From Actinobacteria bacterium UBA4426 (GTDB lineage Bacteria > Actinomycetota > Actinomycetes > S36-B12): a DNA stretch of 64,000 nt. Below are positions 1-8,877 of this stretch, in pieces. The DNA lies in NCBI GenBank assembly GCA_002390705.1, contig DGQA01000044.1, forward strand, positions 4,146 through 68,145. Reading direction: 5' to 3'. How positions within the stretch are numbered: position 1 is the stretch's first letter; every line of letters starts with the position of its first letter. The notes beneath the pieces are model-generated. The model was not told the origin of the DNA and ran no database searches. It saw nothing but the letters and a program-made list of their open reading frames with translations. A program made the translations under genes and the position numbers.

Positions 1-1
1 T

Positions 2-931
2 AATGGTGGCAAACGGCTTCGCCCCCTGTTTTGCTATTGGGGTTGGAGTGCGGCCTTTGGCGACTCCCAGCACCGTGAAGGTGTCATCACCGCCGCAAGT
101 TCCCTTGAATTCCTGCAGGCGTGCGCCCTGATCCACGACGACGTAATGGATGGCTCTGACACCCGGCGTGGGCGACCGGCTGCGCACCGCCAATTCGCCA
201 GCCTGCACCGAGCAAGCCAATGGCAAGGGAACCCGGATCGGTTCGGTGAGGGCGCTGCGATCCTGGTGGGTGATTTGTGTCTGTCGTGGGCTGATCAACT
301 CTTGCTCACCAGTGGACTTCCCGCCCCGAATCTCGATGCCGCGAAAAATGTCTACAATGAAATGCGCACAGAACTGATGGCCGGTCAGTATCTGGATCTA
401 CTCGAACAGGCTCGTGGTGGTGGCTCGGTGGAACGCGCATTGCGCGTGGTTCGATTCAAGTCCGCGAAGTACACCATTGAGCGTCCACTGCACATCGGTG
501 CCGCGCTGGCACTTGCCCCGCCTGAAGTTTTTGACGCCTACAGCGGGTATGGCCTACCACTGGGTGAAGCATTCCAATTGCGCGACGACATTCTCGGCGT
601 ATTCGGTGATCCCGAAGTTACTGGCAAGCCAGCGGGCGACGATCTACGAGAAGGCAAAAGAACCGTGCTGATCGCTATCGCAACTGAGCGGGCCGATCCG
701 AGCCAACTGCGCTCAATTCACGAACTCCTCGGCGACGCACATCTCAATCTCAACGGGATTGACACGTTACGGGCAATCATTCGCGACACGGGGTCCCTTG
801 ACTTCACCGAAAATTTGATTGCCGATCTGCTCGAGCAATCGCTTGCGGCTCTGGCGAACGCACCGCTTGATCCCGCCGCGGTCATCTCACTCACCCAGCT
901 TGCCCACAACGCCGTTCAAAGGAATCTATAA
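2..931 (+). CDS. crtE: Polyprenyl (geranylgeranyl-type) diphosphate synthase, 5' end cut by window
   Basis: Condenses isopentenyl diphosphate with allylic diphosphates to make the C20 precursor for phytoene. The reading frame is open from base 2, so the true start lies outside the window. The first visible residues carry the GGKRLRP motif, followed by the first aspartate-rich motif (DDVMDGSD, bases 137-160). The second, DDILGVFGD, lies near base 585. Both are needed for Mg-diphosphate binding, so the enzyme looks intact. It ends 4 bases before crtI, as the first visible gene of a crtE-crtI-crtB operon. It sits where idsA2 sits in mycobacteria. Farnesyl rather than geranylgeranyl chain length cannot be excluded by eye. 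Confidence 0.9.
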   Translation, partial: NGGKRLRPLFCYWGWSAAFGDSQHREGVITAASSLEFLQACALIHDDVMDGSDTRRGRPAAHRQFASLHRASQWQGNPDRFGEGAAILVGDLCLSWADQLLLTSGLPAPNLDAAKNVYNEMRTELMAGQYLDLLEQARGGGSVERALRVVRFKSAKYTIERPLHIGAALALAPPEVFDAYSGYGLPLGEAFQLRDDILGVFGDPEVTGKPAGDDLREGKRTVLIAIATERADPSQLRSIHELLGDAHLNLNGIDTLRAIIRDTGSLDFTENLIADLLEQSLAALANAPLDPAAVISLTQLAHNAVQRNL

Positions 932-935
932 AATA

Positions 936-2483
936 ATGATGAATTCATTTGTTTCTCGCCTACTTCCCACCCAGCGAACTGTCTCTGGCCCCACCGAGAA
1001 CATAATCGTTGTGGGCGCGGGTCTCGCCGGTCTTTCTGCCGCAATGCGATTGGCCGGCGCTGGGCGAACAGTCACCATTGTCGAGCGAGAAGCGATTCCC
1101 GGTGGCCGCGCCGGACGCATCGAAATGAAGTCAGAGAGCGGCACGTACCACGCTGACACGGGTCCAAGTGTTTTGACTATGCCCGATCTGATTGCCGACT
1201 GCTTTGATTCGTTGGGTGAAAATATGAACGACTGGCTCACCCTTGAGCCAGTTTCGCCCCTTTACCGGGCTTTTTACGCCGATGGATCAATCCTGAATGT
1301 CTTCAGCGACGTGGATCAAATGGCCCAGGAGATCTCAGAAGTAATTAGCGACGAGGAAGCCCAAGGCTTCCGCAAATATGTCGACTTTGTTTCCAAGCTG
1401 TACAAATACGAGATGTCAGACTTCATTGACCGCAATATCGATTCACCCCTAGACCTGCTCACTCCCAATCTCGCGAAACTTTTCGCCATTGGTGGTTTTC
1501 GCAAGTTGACGCCAAAAGTACGTCAATACATGAAAGACCCCCGCACCGAGCGGATCTATTCCTTCCAAGCCATGTACGCCGGCCTCTCCCCCTACGACGC
1601 GCTGGCAATTTATGCCGTGATCGCCTACATGGATTCTGTTGCCGGAGTCTTCTTCCCAAAAGGCGGGATGCACGCTGTCCCCAAAGCAATGGCGGGCGCA
1701 TTGGAAAAACACGGTGTCACCATTAAATACAACACCACCGTGGAATCGGTCGTTCACAGCGGTGGCCGGGCATCGGGAGTACTCACCAGCGACGGTGAAT
1801 TCATGGAGGCCGATGTAGTGGTCCTCAACCCCGACCTTCCCGTTGCTTACCGAGAACTCATTGGCACTGAGCCGTGGTCGGTTAAGCGCCTCAACTACTC
1901 GCCCTCCGCCTTCGTCATAATTGCTGGTTCCACCCAGAAGTACTCACAAATCGCCCATCACAATATTCACTTCGGCAAGTCTTGGAAGAACGTTTTCACG
2001 GAGTTGATCGATGAAAAGAAGTTGATGACCGATCCCAGCATTTTGGTAACAAACTCAAGTTTTTCTGATCCGAGCCTGTCCCCAGAAGGCAGGGAGCTCT
2101 ATTACATTCTGTTCCCCACCCCAAATCTTGATGCGCCAATCGACTGGAAAGAAATTGGGCCTCGTTACCGAGATGAGTGCTACCGGGTGCTGGAGGAACG
2201 CGGCTACGTCGGTTTGACTGACTCAATCGAAGTCGACAACATCACGACCCCGCAGGATTGGGCCGACCGCGGCATGGAACGTGGAGCTCCGTTCGCGTCA
2301 GCCCATTCATTTGGCCAGACCGGTCCATTCCGACCCGGCAACATGTGGGGCGAAAACGTTGTCTTCACCGGTTCGGGAACACAGCCAGGTGTCGGAGTCC
2401 CCATGGTGCTGATCTCAGGTCGGCTTGCCGCAGAGCGCATCACCGGCAAGGACCGCAATTACCGGTCACGAGCCACTCGGTGA
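936..2483 (+). CDS. crtI: Phytoene desaturase
   Basis: FAD-dependent desaturase that converts phytoene stepwise to lycopene at the membrane. The protein is 515 aa, normal for CrtI. It has an N-terminal Rossmann FAD motif (GAGLAG, residues 27-32) followed by an acidic residue and the GGRAGR segment, and the conserved C-terminal region with GSGTQPGVGVPM. ATG 936 and ATG 939 are both possible starts; an AAAGGA lies at 918-923, inside the end of crtE. The frame is open further upstream, but that part overlaps crtE and lacks family similarity. Its stop overlaps the GTG of crtB, implying coupled translation. Confidence 0.93.
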   Translation: MMNSFVSRLLPTQRTVSGPTENIIVVGAGLAGLSAAMRLAGAGRTVTIVEREAIPGGRAGRIEMKSESGTYHADTGPSVLTMPDLIADCFDSLGENMNDWLTLEPVSPLYRAFYADGSILNVFSDVDQMAQEISEVISDEEAQGFRKYVDFVSKLYKYEMSDFIDRNIDSPLDLLTPNLAKLFAIGGFRKLTPKVRQYMKDPRTERIYSFQAMYAGLSPYDALAIYAVIAYMDSVAGVFFPKGGMHAVPKAMAGALEKHGVTIKYNTTVESVVHSGGRASGVLTSDGEFMEADVVVLNPDLPVAYRELIGTEPWSVKRLNYSPSAFVIIAGSTQKYSQIAHHNIHFGKSWKNVFTELIDEKKLMTDPSILVTNSSFSDPSLSPEGRELYYILFPTPNLDAPIDWKEIGPRYRDECYRVLEERGYVGLTDSIEVDNITTPQDWADRGMERGAPFASAHSFGQTGPFRPGNMWGENVVFTGSGTQPGVGVPMVLISGRLAAERITGKDRNYRSRATR

Positions 2484-3439
2484 ATCATCTGCATAAAAAG
2501 GAGTACAAAGAAGCGGGTATTAGCGACCCCGATCTCATTGCATCCTATGAAGTGTGCCGAGAACTCAATGCCACGCACGGAAAAACATATTACCTCGCAA
2601 CGCTTCTTCTTCCCCCAGGCAAACGCCCTTATGTTCACGCGCTCTACGGATTCGCTCGCTACGCCGACGAGATAGTTGACGACCTCGATTCAACTCTGAG
2701 CGATCAAGAGAAAGCTGATTGGCTGAAAACGTGGGGCGAAGCGTTTCTGGCCGATGTCCAAAGTGGCGAATCAACTGATTCGGTGTGCCGTGCTGTCGTA
2801 CATACTGTCCGTCGCTGGAATATTCCCCTTGAACTTTTTGATGCCTTTTTACATTCCATGACCATGGACCTCACAGTCACCGAATACCAAACATTTGACG
2901 ATCTTTATGAATATGTATACGGGTCGGCTGCCGTAATTGGACTGCAGATGCTCCCTATTTTGGAACCAACTGACCCCAAGGCCTACGAATGTGCAAAGGA
3001 CCTGGGGGTCGCTTTCCAGTTAGCAAACTTCATCCGCGACGTAAATGAAGACTTGGACCGTGGTCGCGTCTATCTCCCACTTGATGAGCTTGCGAGGTTC
3101 GGTGTGACCAGGGCTGACTTGGAAAAGCGTGAACTCACCGAAAACATTAAAGCGGCCTTGCGTCACCAAATTGATCGGGTGCGCCGCCTCGACCAAGAGT
3201 CAAAGGCCGGGATTGAAATGCTTCATCCATCCTCCCAAGACTGCATCAATGCCGCACGCATCCTCTACTGCGGGATCGCTGATCGCGTTGAACAAATTGA
3301 TTTCGATGTTTTCAATAAGCGCGCCAAAGTCTCACTTCACACCAAGTTCTGGGTCGCCTTCCCAGCGTGGCGGCGCGCGGTTAAAGCCCGCCGTAAATTC
3401 GGCCCGGGCAATGTTCGCGGTCTTCATTCCCATTCCTGA
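2480..3439 (+). CDS. crtB: Phytoene synthase
   Basis: Joins two geranylgeranyl diphosphates head to head to give phytoene. The 319 aa product has the first aspartate-rich segment ADEIVDD and the second, FIRDVNEDLDRGRVYLP, which is diagnostic of squalene/phytoene synthases. The GTG start at 2480 overlaps the crtI stop (GTGA), so expression is probably coupled to crtI. The open frame extends further upstream inside crtI, but family similarity starts only after this GTG. It is the last gene of the plus-strand crt run; the lycopene cyclase genes lie just beyond on the other strand. Confidence 0.93.
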   Translation: MNHLHKKEYKEAGISDPDLIASYEVCRELNATHGKTYYLATLLLPPGKRPYVHALYGFARYADEIVDDLDSTLSDQEKADWLKTWGEAFLADVQSGESTDSVCRAVVHTVRRWNIPLELFDAFLHSMTMDLTVTEYQTFDDLYEYVYGSAAVIGLQMLPILEPTDPKAYECAKDLGVAFQLANFIRDVNEDLDRGRVYLPLDELARFGVTRADLEKRELTENIKAALRHQIDRVRRLDQESKAGIEMLHPSSQDCINAARILYCGIADRVEQIDFDVFNKRAKVSLHTKFWVAFPAWRRAVKARRKFGPGNVRGLHSHS

Positions 3440-3562
3440 CAGAGTGTCGAGTGATAACCGAATACATTTTGTAATTACCCAAGTCGTATCAGGGGCACGG
3501 GCGTTTCATTTACCGTTCCAAACCTCACCCCTTCTACCCCTTCTGGGTTAACGCCCTACGTC

Positions 3563-3841
3563 GTGGCAAAGGGCACGTTTCCCTCCGACATTCCCGTCCC
3601 GGTTCCCAATTACCAGGTTATGAGTGGGCAGTACTTGGGCGAAATTGTCTATTCATCGGCTACCTACCCACCTTCTGGTTGGGCTGTCTGCGACGGCTCA
3701 GTGCTCCAAGTAGCTCACAACACCTCACTTTTTTCCGAATATGGCAACGCTTTTGGTAGCGACGGACAAAAAACTTTTGCCCTGCCTACCGTTTCCGGCA
3801 CGATCATCGCCACGACGGGTATTTATCCATCACGCAATTAG
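3563..3841 (+). CDS. Small stand-alone phage tail-collar-like domain protein
   Basis: A 92 aa product whose residues 26-80 match the tail collar / microcystin-dependent protein pattern: GEIVYSSATYPPSGWAVCDG, then a leucine/asparagine stretch, then FGSDGQKTFALP. In known proteins this domain sits at the end of phage fibres or in MdpB-type proteins of 170 to 200 aa, so this copy is one short domain. GTG 3563 is the only ordinary start ahead of the domain, and no clear Shine-Dalgarno precedes it. The frame is open back to 3458 without a start codon, so a longer product with a rare start is possible. It lies between crtB and crtYd and has no evident link to carotenoids. Confidence 0.55.
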   Translation: MAKGTFPSDIPVPVPNYQVMSGQYLGEIVYSSATYPPSGWAVCDGSVLQVAHNTSLFSEYGNAFGSDGQKTFALPTVSGTIIATTGIYPSRN

Positions 3842-3855
3842 CCGAATTGAGACTC

Positions 3856-4239
3856 TCAATTGTTTCTACGCCAGATCGGTGGTCCCGAGGTCGGGGTGCG
3901 ATCAACTCCCCGCCTACCCCAGAACACCCACAGGCTCAGTGAAAGCAGGATCAGAGAGAATCCAAAAAGTAGATCTTCAACCGGGGCATAAGCTATTCGT
4001 CCGTCGCCCAGAAATATCGGCGCGGTATCCGCCGGTGAACTGCCGCCAATGATCGCTGAGCCGTCGTACTTCACAATCTGGGTACCCGTGAACAAGCCGT
4101 TGGTGATGAGTTGGAAAAAGACAATGATTGCGTAGGAGAGCCAAAAGATTGGCCGGGTGACCATCCGGGTTTTGACGGCGAAGAGGTCAAAAAATACAAC
4201 GATGAGGACCGCGAGTACTCCGATTGTGGTGTAGGTCAT
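3856..4239 (-). CDS. crtYd: Lycopene cyclase, heterodimer subunit (CrtYd type)
   Basis: Second half of the actinobacterial two-protein lycopene cyclase, an integral membrane enzyme that closes the ionone rings of lycopene. The 127 aa product has about three hydrophobic helices and the conserved PVED motif (APVEDLLFGF), equivalent to the PxE(E/D) motif of CrtYd and of the fused fungal and archaeal cyclases. The ATG at 4239 overlaps the stop of crtYc (ATGA) and has GGGAGA upstream. The C-terminal tail is basic. Whether the product is beta-cyclic or a C50 form cannot be told here, since no crtEb-type elongase is in view. Confidence 0.85.
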   Translation of the reverse strand: MTYTTIGVLAVLIVVFFDLFAVKTRMVTRPIFWLSYAIIVFFQLITNGLFTGTQIVKYDGSAIIGGSSPADTAPIFLGDGRIAYAPVEDLLFGFSLILLSLSLWVFWGRRGVDRTPTSGPPIWRRNN

Positions 4240-4601
4240 GTGGTTTCGTCTCCCACGAGCCAACGCCGTGATTTTGATCCTTTGACACTGCGCACGGCTT
4301 CTAGAGTAAGAATTGACGCGAGTGGAATCACAATAAAGAATAAAAATTCGTCGAATGGAATATCAGCGGGAAGGTAGATCCCGAGAATTCGTGATTCGTC
4401 GAAGTACCAGTGACCTTGGCCGATTGCATACGCGTCCCACAACAAGAAAGGAAACAGCACTGGAAAAATGGTGAATAAAACTCGCTTGGGTCGACGCAGG
4501 ACCCGGCTACGAAGAAACACTTCAAGCCAAATTGACCCCAAGAACACAAAGACCAGGATCGCCACATAGCTCCAGCGCCCAAAGTCCATGAAATCACCCA
4601 T
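4236..4601 (-). CDS. crtYc: Lycopene cyclase, heterodimer subunit (CrtYc type)
   Basis: First half of the heterodimeric lycopene cyclase. The 121 aa membrane protein has an RRPKR-type loop after the first helix and a conserved PFDEFLFF motif in the last, both typical of CrtYc. Start choice is uncertain: ATG 4601 and ATG 4589 are both plausible, and family members begin near the MDFGRW at 4589. Neither has a strong Shine-Dalgarno. The frame is open upstream but runs antisense into the neighbouring kinase gene without family similarity. It is transcribed with crtYd, which overlaps its stop, and is divergent from the NadR-like gene. Confidence 0.85.
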   Translation of the reverse strand: MGDFMDFGRWSYVAILVFVFLGSIWLEVFLRSRVLRRPKRVLFTIFPVLFPFLLWDAYAIGQGHWYFDESRILGIYLPADIPFDEFLFFIVIPLASILTLEAVRSVKGSKSRRWLVGDETT

Positions 4602-4620
4602 AGGACCATACTTGCCTATT

Positions 4621-5190
4621 GTGAGCTCTGAGCAAAATGTGGATCCCGCCATCCAGGTTGCGAAGACCCACCGCGTGGCTCTGCTCGGGGCCGAGAGTTC
4701 CGGGAAAACAACCCTTGCCATGGAATTAACCCAGGCCTTGCGGGATTTAGGTTACAACGCGGGAATGGTTCCGGAGTATTTACGAATTTGGTGCATTGAA
4801 CACGGGCGAACCCCGGGCTTTACTGAGCAGGAGGAGATTATCGAGGGCCAACTTGCTCTCGAAAATGCTGCGGCATCTCAATTCGCGGTCTTGGTGTGTG
4901 ATCCAGCTGCGATCACAACAGGATTTTATTCCTTGGAATATTTTGGGTCTGATCTGCACTTGGAATGGGATCTACTTGACCGCTACGACCAGTTATTCCT
5001 GTGTGATATTGATTTTCCGTGGCGCGCTGACCCAATACGTGACAGCGAGATCGTGCGTATTCACATGCACGCACTGATTGTGGATTACCTCACCGAGTCC
5101 GCGGAAATGCTGGCCGGGAACATCCCGCTGCTCTCGGGATCAACCCCTGAGCGCCTGGCCTTGGCTCTATCCTTGCTGAACCTTGATTAA
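4621..5190 (+). CDS. NadR-like P-loop nucleotide kinase
   Basis: Resembles the ribosylnicotinamide-kinase half of NadR (AAA_28-type ATPase). A Walker A motif (GAESSGKTTL) lies near the N terminus, followed by an acidic glutamate/proline segment (MVPEYLR) and a lid-like C-terminal region. The protein is about 189 aa and lacks an adenylyltransferase domain, so it probably phosphorylates a nucleoside such as nicotinamide riboside; the substrate is inferred. GTG 4621 avoids overlap with crtYc. An upstream in-frame ATG at 4588 would make the 5' ends of the two divergent genes overlap, and no Shine-Dalgarno separates the options. Confidence 0.6.
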   Translation: MSSEQNVDPAIQVAKTHRVALLGAESSGKTTLAMELTQALRDLGYNAGMVPEYLRIWCIEHGRTPGFTEQEEIIEGQLALENAAASQFAVLVCDPAAITTGFYSLEYFGSDLHLEWDLLDRYDQLFLCDIDFPWRADPIRDSEIVRIHMHALIVDYLTESAEMLAGNIPLLSGSTPERLALALSLLNLD

Positions 5191-5237
5191 GGCGTGGCAA
5201 ACCATTTCCCTCATATATCCCGCCTAGACTGCTAAGA

Positions 5238-7115
5238 ATGGATCCTTCTGCTCCCGGTGGCTTGATCGGCCAAACCCTGGATCAGCGCTATGCGGTCACC
5301 TCGCTGCTTGCTCGAGGCGGGATGGCCACCGTGTATCTCGCTACCGATTTGCGTTTGGACCGGGTCGTCGCCCTTAAAGTTATGCACCCGCATTTGGCTA
5401 GTGACCCAGGTTTCGTAGCTCGCTTTCAACGAGAAGCCCGAAGTGCAGCCCGCCTTTCTCACCCACATGTTGTCGGGGTCTACGACCAAGGAAGCTCCGA
5501 AACATACGTGTACTTGGCCATGGAATACCTTCCGGGCCAAACCTTGCGCGACGTACTGGACGAATATGGTCCCTTGTCAACGGAGCAGGCACTGGTTCTA
5601 CTTGATCCGGTCATTGAGGCGCTCACAGCAGCGCACGGTGCTGGGTTTGTGCATCGCGATATCAAGCCCGAAAATGTTTTGATCTCAGATGACGGCCGGG
5701 TAAAAGTTGCTGACTTTGGTTTAGCACGAGCGGTGACCTCAACTGAATCCACCCACACGACCGGCATGATTATTGGCACTGTCAACTACCTCTCCCCGGA
5801 GCAGGTTGAGCGCGGTGACGCAGACGCCCGGTCTGATATTTATTCCACCGGCATTCTGTTATTCGAGATGATCACAGGAGTGGTCCCCCACTCAGGCGAG
5901 AGCCCCCTATCAATTGCCTACAAGCACGTGAATTCAGATGTCCCTCCTCCGTCAAGTGTTGTAAATGGAATCCCCTCTGAAGTAGATGCGCTCGTGCTCT
6001 CGGCAACCAAACGTGACCCGGATCTGCGGTATCACACCGCACAGGATTTTTTGTCCGATGTTCGCCGGATCCGAAAGTCTCTTCCATCACCCAAACCATT
6101 TGTTGATCAAAAAAACACTCTCGTGGTTGACCGCAAGGACTTTGAGCAACACTCGAAAGGTGCACAAACAACCGGTCAGGCCTCCCGCAACGAGGACTTT
6201 TCCCCAGCCAAAAACACACGTAAGGGGTTGTGGATTTTTTTTGCATTAGCTACTGGGGTCCTCTTCGCTGGCCTTGGCGGATGGTGGGTGGCAGTGGGGC
6301 CCGGTCAAAATGTCGACACTCCAAATCTGGTGGGAATGACTTTTGAACAAGCTCAGGAAGAGCTCCTTTCCACTACGGATCTAGAAAGAATCACTATTGA
6401 AAAAGGGGATCCGGTCTTCAGCGAAACAATGCCGTTGGGTGTGATTGTGTCCACCGATCCCGAACCTGGCTCTGGCATCAATCCCACCGGTGTGATTTCA
6501 GCAAATATCTCCCAGGGTCCTGAACGCTATCTAGTTCCGGATGTTGCGGGAATGACGCCACAAGAAGCCACTGCCACCATCACCGCAGCTAACCTCACTT
6601 TGGGTGGTCGCAGTGAAAGTTTTAATGACAAGATCGCGCCCGGTCAAGTTGCTCAGACATCACCAAAAATTGGGGACGAGCTTAAACCGGGTGAACGGGT
6701 TGACTTAGTAATTTCAAAAGGCCCCAAACCAATAAAGGTCCCTAATGTTGTCGGTCAAAAAATCAAGGCCGCTAATGCAAGTCTGAGCGGTTTGGGCTTA
6801 AAAGTTGACCGCAGTAACGTGTTCTCTGAGACAGTGAAAAACAATACGGTGATCTCGATTAAGCCCAAAGCAGGCAATACCGTGTCTTCCGGAAGCACGG
6901 TAAAACTTGTGGTTTCAAAGGGGCCTCCGCCAGTAGAAGTCCCGAATTTGGTCGACATGCCGCGCAAGAAAGCAATCGCAGCCTTAGAAAAGATTGGTTT
7001 GCGCCCCAAAGTTGAAGTGGGTGCAGTAGCACCACTCAATCGCGTAATCAGTCAAAGTCCAGCCGCTGGCACTCAATTACCCAAAGGCTCGACCGTCACG
7101 ATCCGAATTATTTAA
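5238..7115 (+). CDS. pknL: Membrane Ser/Thr protein kinase with four PASTA repeats (PknL/PknB family)
   Basis: A 625 aa signalling kinase likely to sense cell-wall fragments. Residues about 18-280 are the kinase domain: glycine-rich loop ARGGMATVY, ATP-binding Lys47, catalytic Asp141 in HRDIKPEN and DFG Asp159. A charged juxtamembrane linker follows, then one membrane helix at about 331-353, then four extracellular PASTA units beginning near residues 359, 432, 502 and 571, each starting with a P-(N/D)-(L/V)-(V/A) pattern. It is in the pknL position of the conserved block, between the idsA-like gene and aroG. M. tuberculosis PknL lacks PASTA repeats, so this is the fuller architecture. ATG 5238 is the natural start. 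Confidence 0.92.
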   Translation: MDPSAPGGLIGQTLDQRYAVTSLLARGGMATVYLATDLRLDRVVALKVMHPHLASDPGFVARFQREARSAARLSHPHVVGVYDQGSSETYVYLAMEYLPGQTLRDVLDEYGPLSTEQALVLLDPVIEALTAAHGAGFVHRDIKPENVLISDDGRVKVADFGLARAVTSTESTHTTGMIIGTVNYLSPEQVERGDADARSDIYSTGILLFEMITGVVPHSGESPLSIAYKHVNSDVPPPSSVVNGIPSEVDALVLSATKRDPDLRYHTAQDFLSDVRRIRKSLPSPKPFVDQKNTLVVDRKDFEQHSKGAQTTGQASRNEDFSPAKNTRKGLWIFFALATGVLFAGLGGWWVAVGPGQNVDTPNLVGMTFEQAQEELLSTTDLERITIEKGDPVFSETMPLGVIVSTDPEPGSGINPTGVISANISQGPERYLVPDVAGMTPQEATATITAANLTLGGRSESFNDKIAPGQVAQTSPKIGDELKPGERVDLVISKGPKPIKVPNVVGQKIKAANASLSGLGLKVDRSNVFSETVKNNTVISIKPKAGNTVSSGSTVKLVVSKGPPPVEVPNLVDMPRKKAIAALEKIGLRPKVEVGAVAPLNRVISQSPAAGTQLPKGSTVTIRII

Positions 7116-7189
7116 TGGGAAAATAGCCTAAGAAGTCAACTCGGACTTATGTCCCCCATGTTGTGGCCGAAAGCCTCGAGTAATCAGTG

Positions 7190-8725
7190 TCAGTTGTGCT
7201 GGTGTAATTCTGAATCAAGTAGTTGACCAGGTCCGGGGCCTATTCCGTCTTCGTTCACCACGTCAAACACACCCATCATTCCGTGATCTTCATGGAACAA
7301 AATATGGCAGTGGTAGACGCTACGTCCCACGTAATCAGCAAATTTAGTACGGAACTTGATGTAGCCATTTGAGGGAACATTTTCGGTGTCTGCTTCACCG
7401 CGTGGAACGATTATCTGGCGGTTGCTCACTTGATTAGTTGCCGGATTCCAGTCACCGCGTTCTACAACAGCAAAGCCGTTTATGTGAATATGAAACGGGT
7501 GATCTTCCGGATGCGGTGAGCCACCCAATGGAGATGACGCGTTTCTGACGACCCATTCTTCGGTGCTGTTTACCAAGACCCGGGGGACGTCCGCCATGGT
7601 GAGGTTATCGTAAAGCATTCCATCAATATAGAAAAGTGGTTGGCCATCAACGACATTTTGAGACAAGGTAAGCACTCGACGTCGCTTAACCGGACCGGAA
7701 AGCCAGCTTGGTTTGTCCCCAATTCCCTCGGGCAAGGTCACACTCTTTGCCGGTTCACCTTTCACTCGCACACGCATGAGTGGTGTTTTCGGCCAGTCAT
7801 CAAAACCTTGGTTGTAACCCGCCTGCATAAAGTTCAGTGAACCCGCCCGCTGCTGGGCCGTGACGAGAAAACCATAGCGTTTCCCTGGTGGCATGAGGAG
7901 TGAATCCGTTTCCCACGTTTGCCACACTTTAATTCCGTCTTCCTCAACGACGGTGAACGTGTGATTCGGCAGTTTCAGCCGGTAGTACGCGTTCACCCCG
8001 ATATTGGCGAATTGCCAGAACTGTGTTTCGCCCGGCCGCATAGAGACTTCAGGCATTATCTGGCCGTTAACCAAATGTGCTTGATCCTCTGGTGGTGTGG
8101 TGCCGTAAAGGTCTAATTCACCATCAGGGGTGAACGCCACCTGTCCAAGGGAGAAGACTCGGCGACGCACGTTCTTTAGTTCAGGAAGTGCAGCTGCACC
8201 ACCACGAACCATGAGCAGTCCTGCCATTCCACCCCAGACTTGTGGTCCTACATTGGGGTGCCAGTGCGGGTGGTACCAGTACAACCCCCCAGGGTGATCC
8301 TTGGGAATGCGAACGTCGTAATCGAAATCACCCCCAGTTGGTATCTGCACAAAAACATTGTCCTGATGTCCTTTTGGGGACACATGCATGCCGTGGTAGT
8401 GAAGGTTTGTGGGAAGTGTCGTTTGGTTTTGCAAATTAATGCGTAATCGATCCCCAGGGGAGACCACAATCATGGGACCGGGGAGTCGGCCGTTGTAGGT
8501 TTGAGCGTTCGCATGCCTGGCTCCGGCAACATTAACTGTTCCAGGTGCGGCGATCAGGTTCAAGCTCAGTTTCCCACCCGAGCTACGAAAAATTCGATCC
8601 TTCGGCATGCGGATTGGTTTCTCGGTGTTGTCCAGAATTCCGGCACTACTCACAACAGGGGGAAGAGCGGTCAATCCAATTCCTAGGCCGGTAAGTCCAA
8701 TGAAATTTCGCCTCGATAACGCCAT
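7190..8725 (-). CDS. Tat-exported multicopper oxidase (three cupredoxin domains)
   Basis: An extracytoplasmic copper oxidase that couples oxidation of a metal or phenolic substrate to reduction of oxygen. ATG 8725 gives 511 aa beginning with a twin-arginine signal (SRRNFIG, residues 4-10) and a hydrophobic stretch. All four copper-binding motifs are present: HYHGMH (109-114), WYHPHWH (150-156), HPFHIH, and the C-terminal HCHILFHEDHGMM carrying the type 1 copper Cys, His and Met ligands. Upstream on the minus strand is GAGAAG at a good distance. The next gene upstream is a DUF2165 membrane protein. Laccase-like or copper-detoxifying roles are both possible; the methionine-rich insert of CueO is absent. 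Confidence 0.9.
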   Translation of the reverse strand: MALSRRNFIGLTGLGIGLTALPPVVSSAGILDNTEKPIRMPKDRIFRSSGGKLSLNLIAAPGTVNVAGARHANAQTYNGRLPGPMIVVSPGDRLRINLQNQTTLPTNLHYHGMHVSPKGHQDNVFVQIPTGGDFDYDVRIPKDHPGGLYWYHPHWHPNVGPQVWGGMAGLLMVRGGAAALPELKNVRRRVFSLGQVAFTPDGELDLYGTTPPEDQAHLVNGQIMPEVSMRPGETQFWQFANIGVNAYYRLKLPNHTFTVVEEDGIKVWQTWETDSLLMPPGKRYGFLVTAQQRAGSLNFMQAGYNQGFDDWPKTPLMRVRVKGEPAKSVTLPEGIGDKPSWLSGPVKRRRVLTLSQNVVDGQPLFYIDGMLYDNLTMADVPRVLVNSTEEWVVRNASSPLGGSPHPEDHPFHIHINGFAVVERGDWNPATNQVSNRQIIVPRGEADTENVPSNGYIKFRTKFADYVGRSVYHCHILFHEDHGMMGVFDVVNEDGIGPGPGQLLDSELHQHN

Positions 8726-8877
8726 ATGAAATCTTCTCACACTTGGGAATGCGGCAGGCACTGCCCATCAATTTGAGCGCATGGACAATTCACTTTGGTT
8801 CATCGATAAGAAATAAACTGCCAACTCGGATCCGAGGAATATGGACGACTTGAACAATGTGAAGCCGTGAGCTCAAG

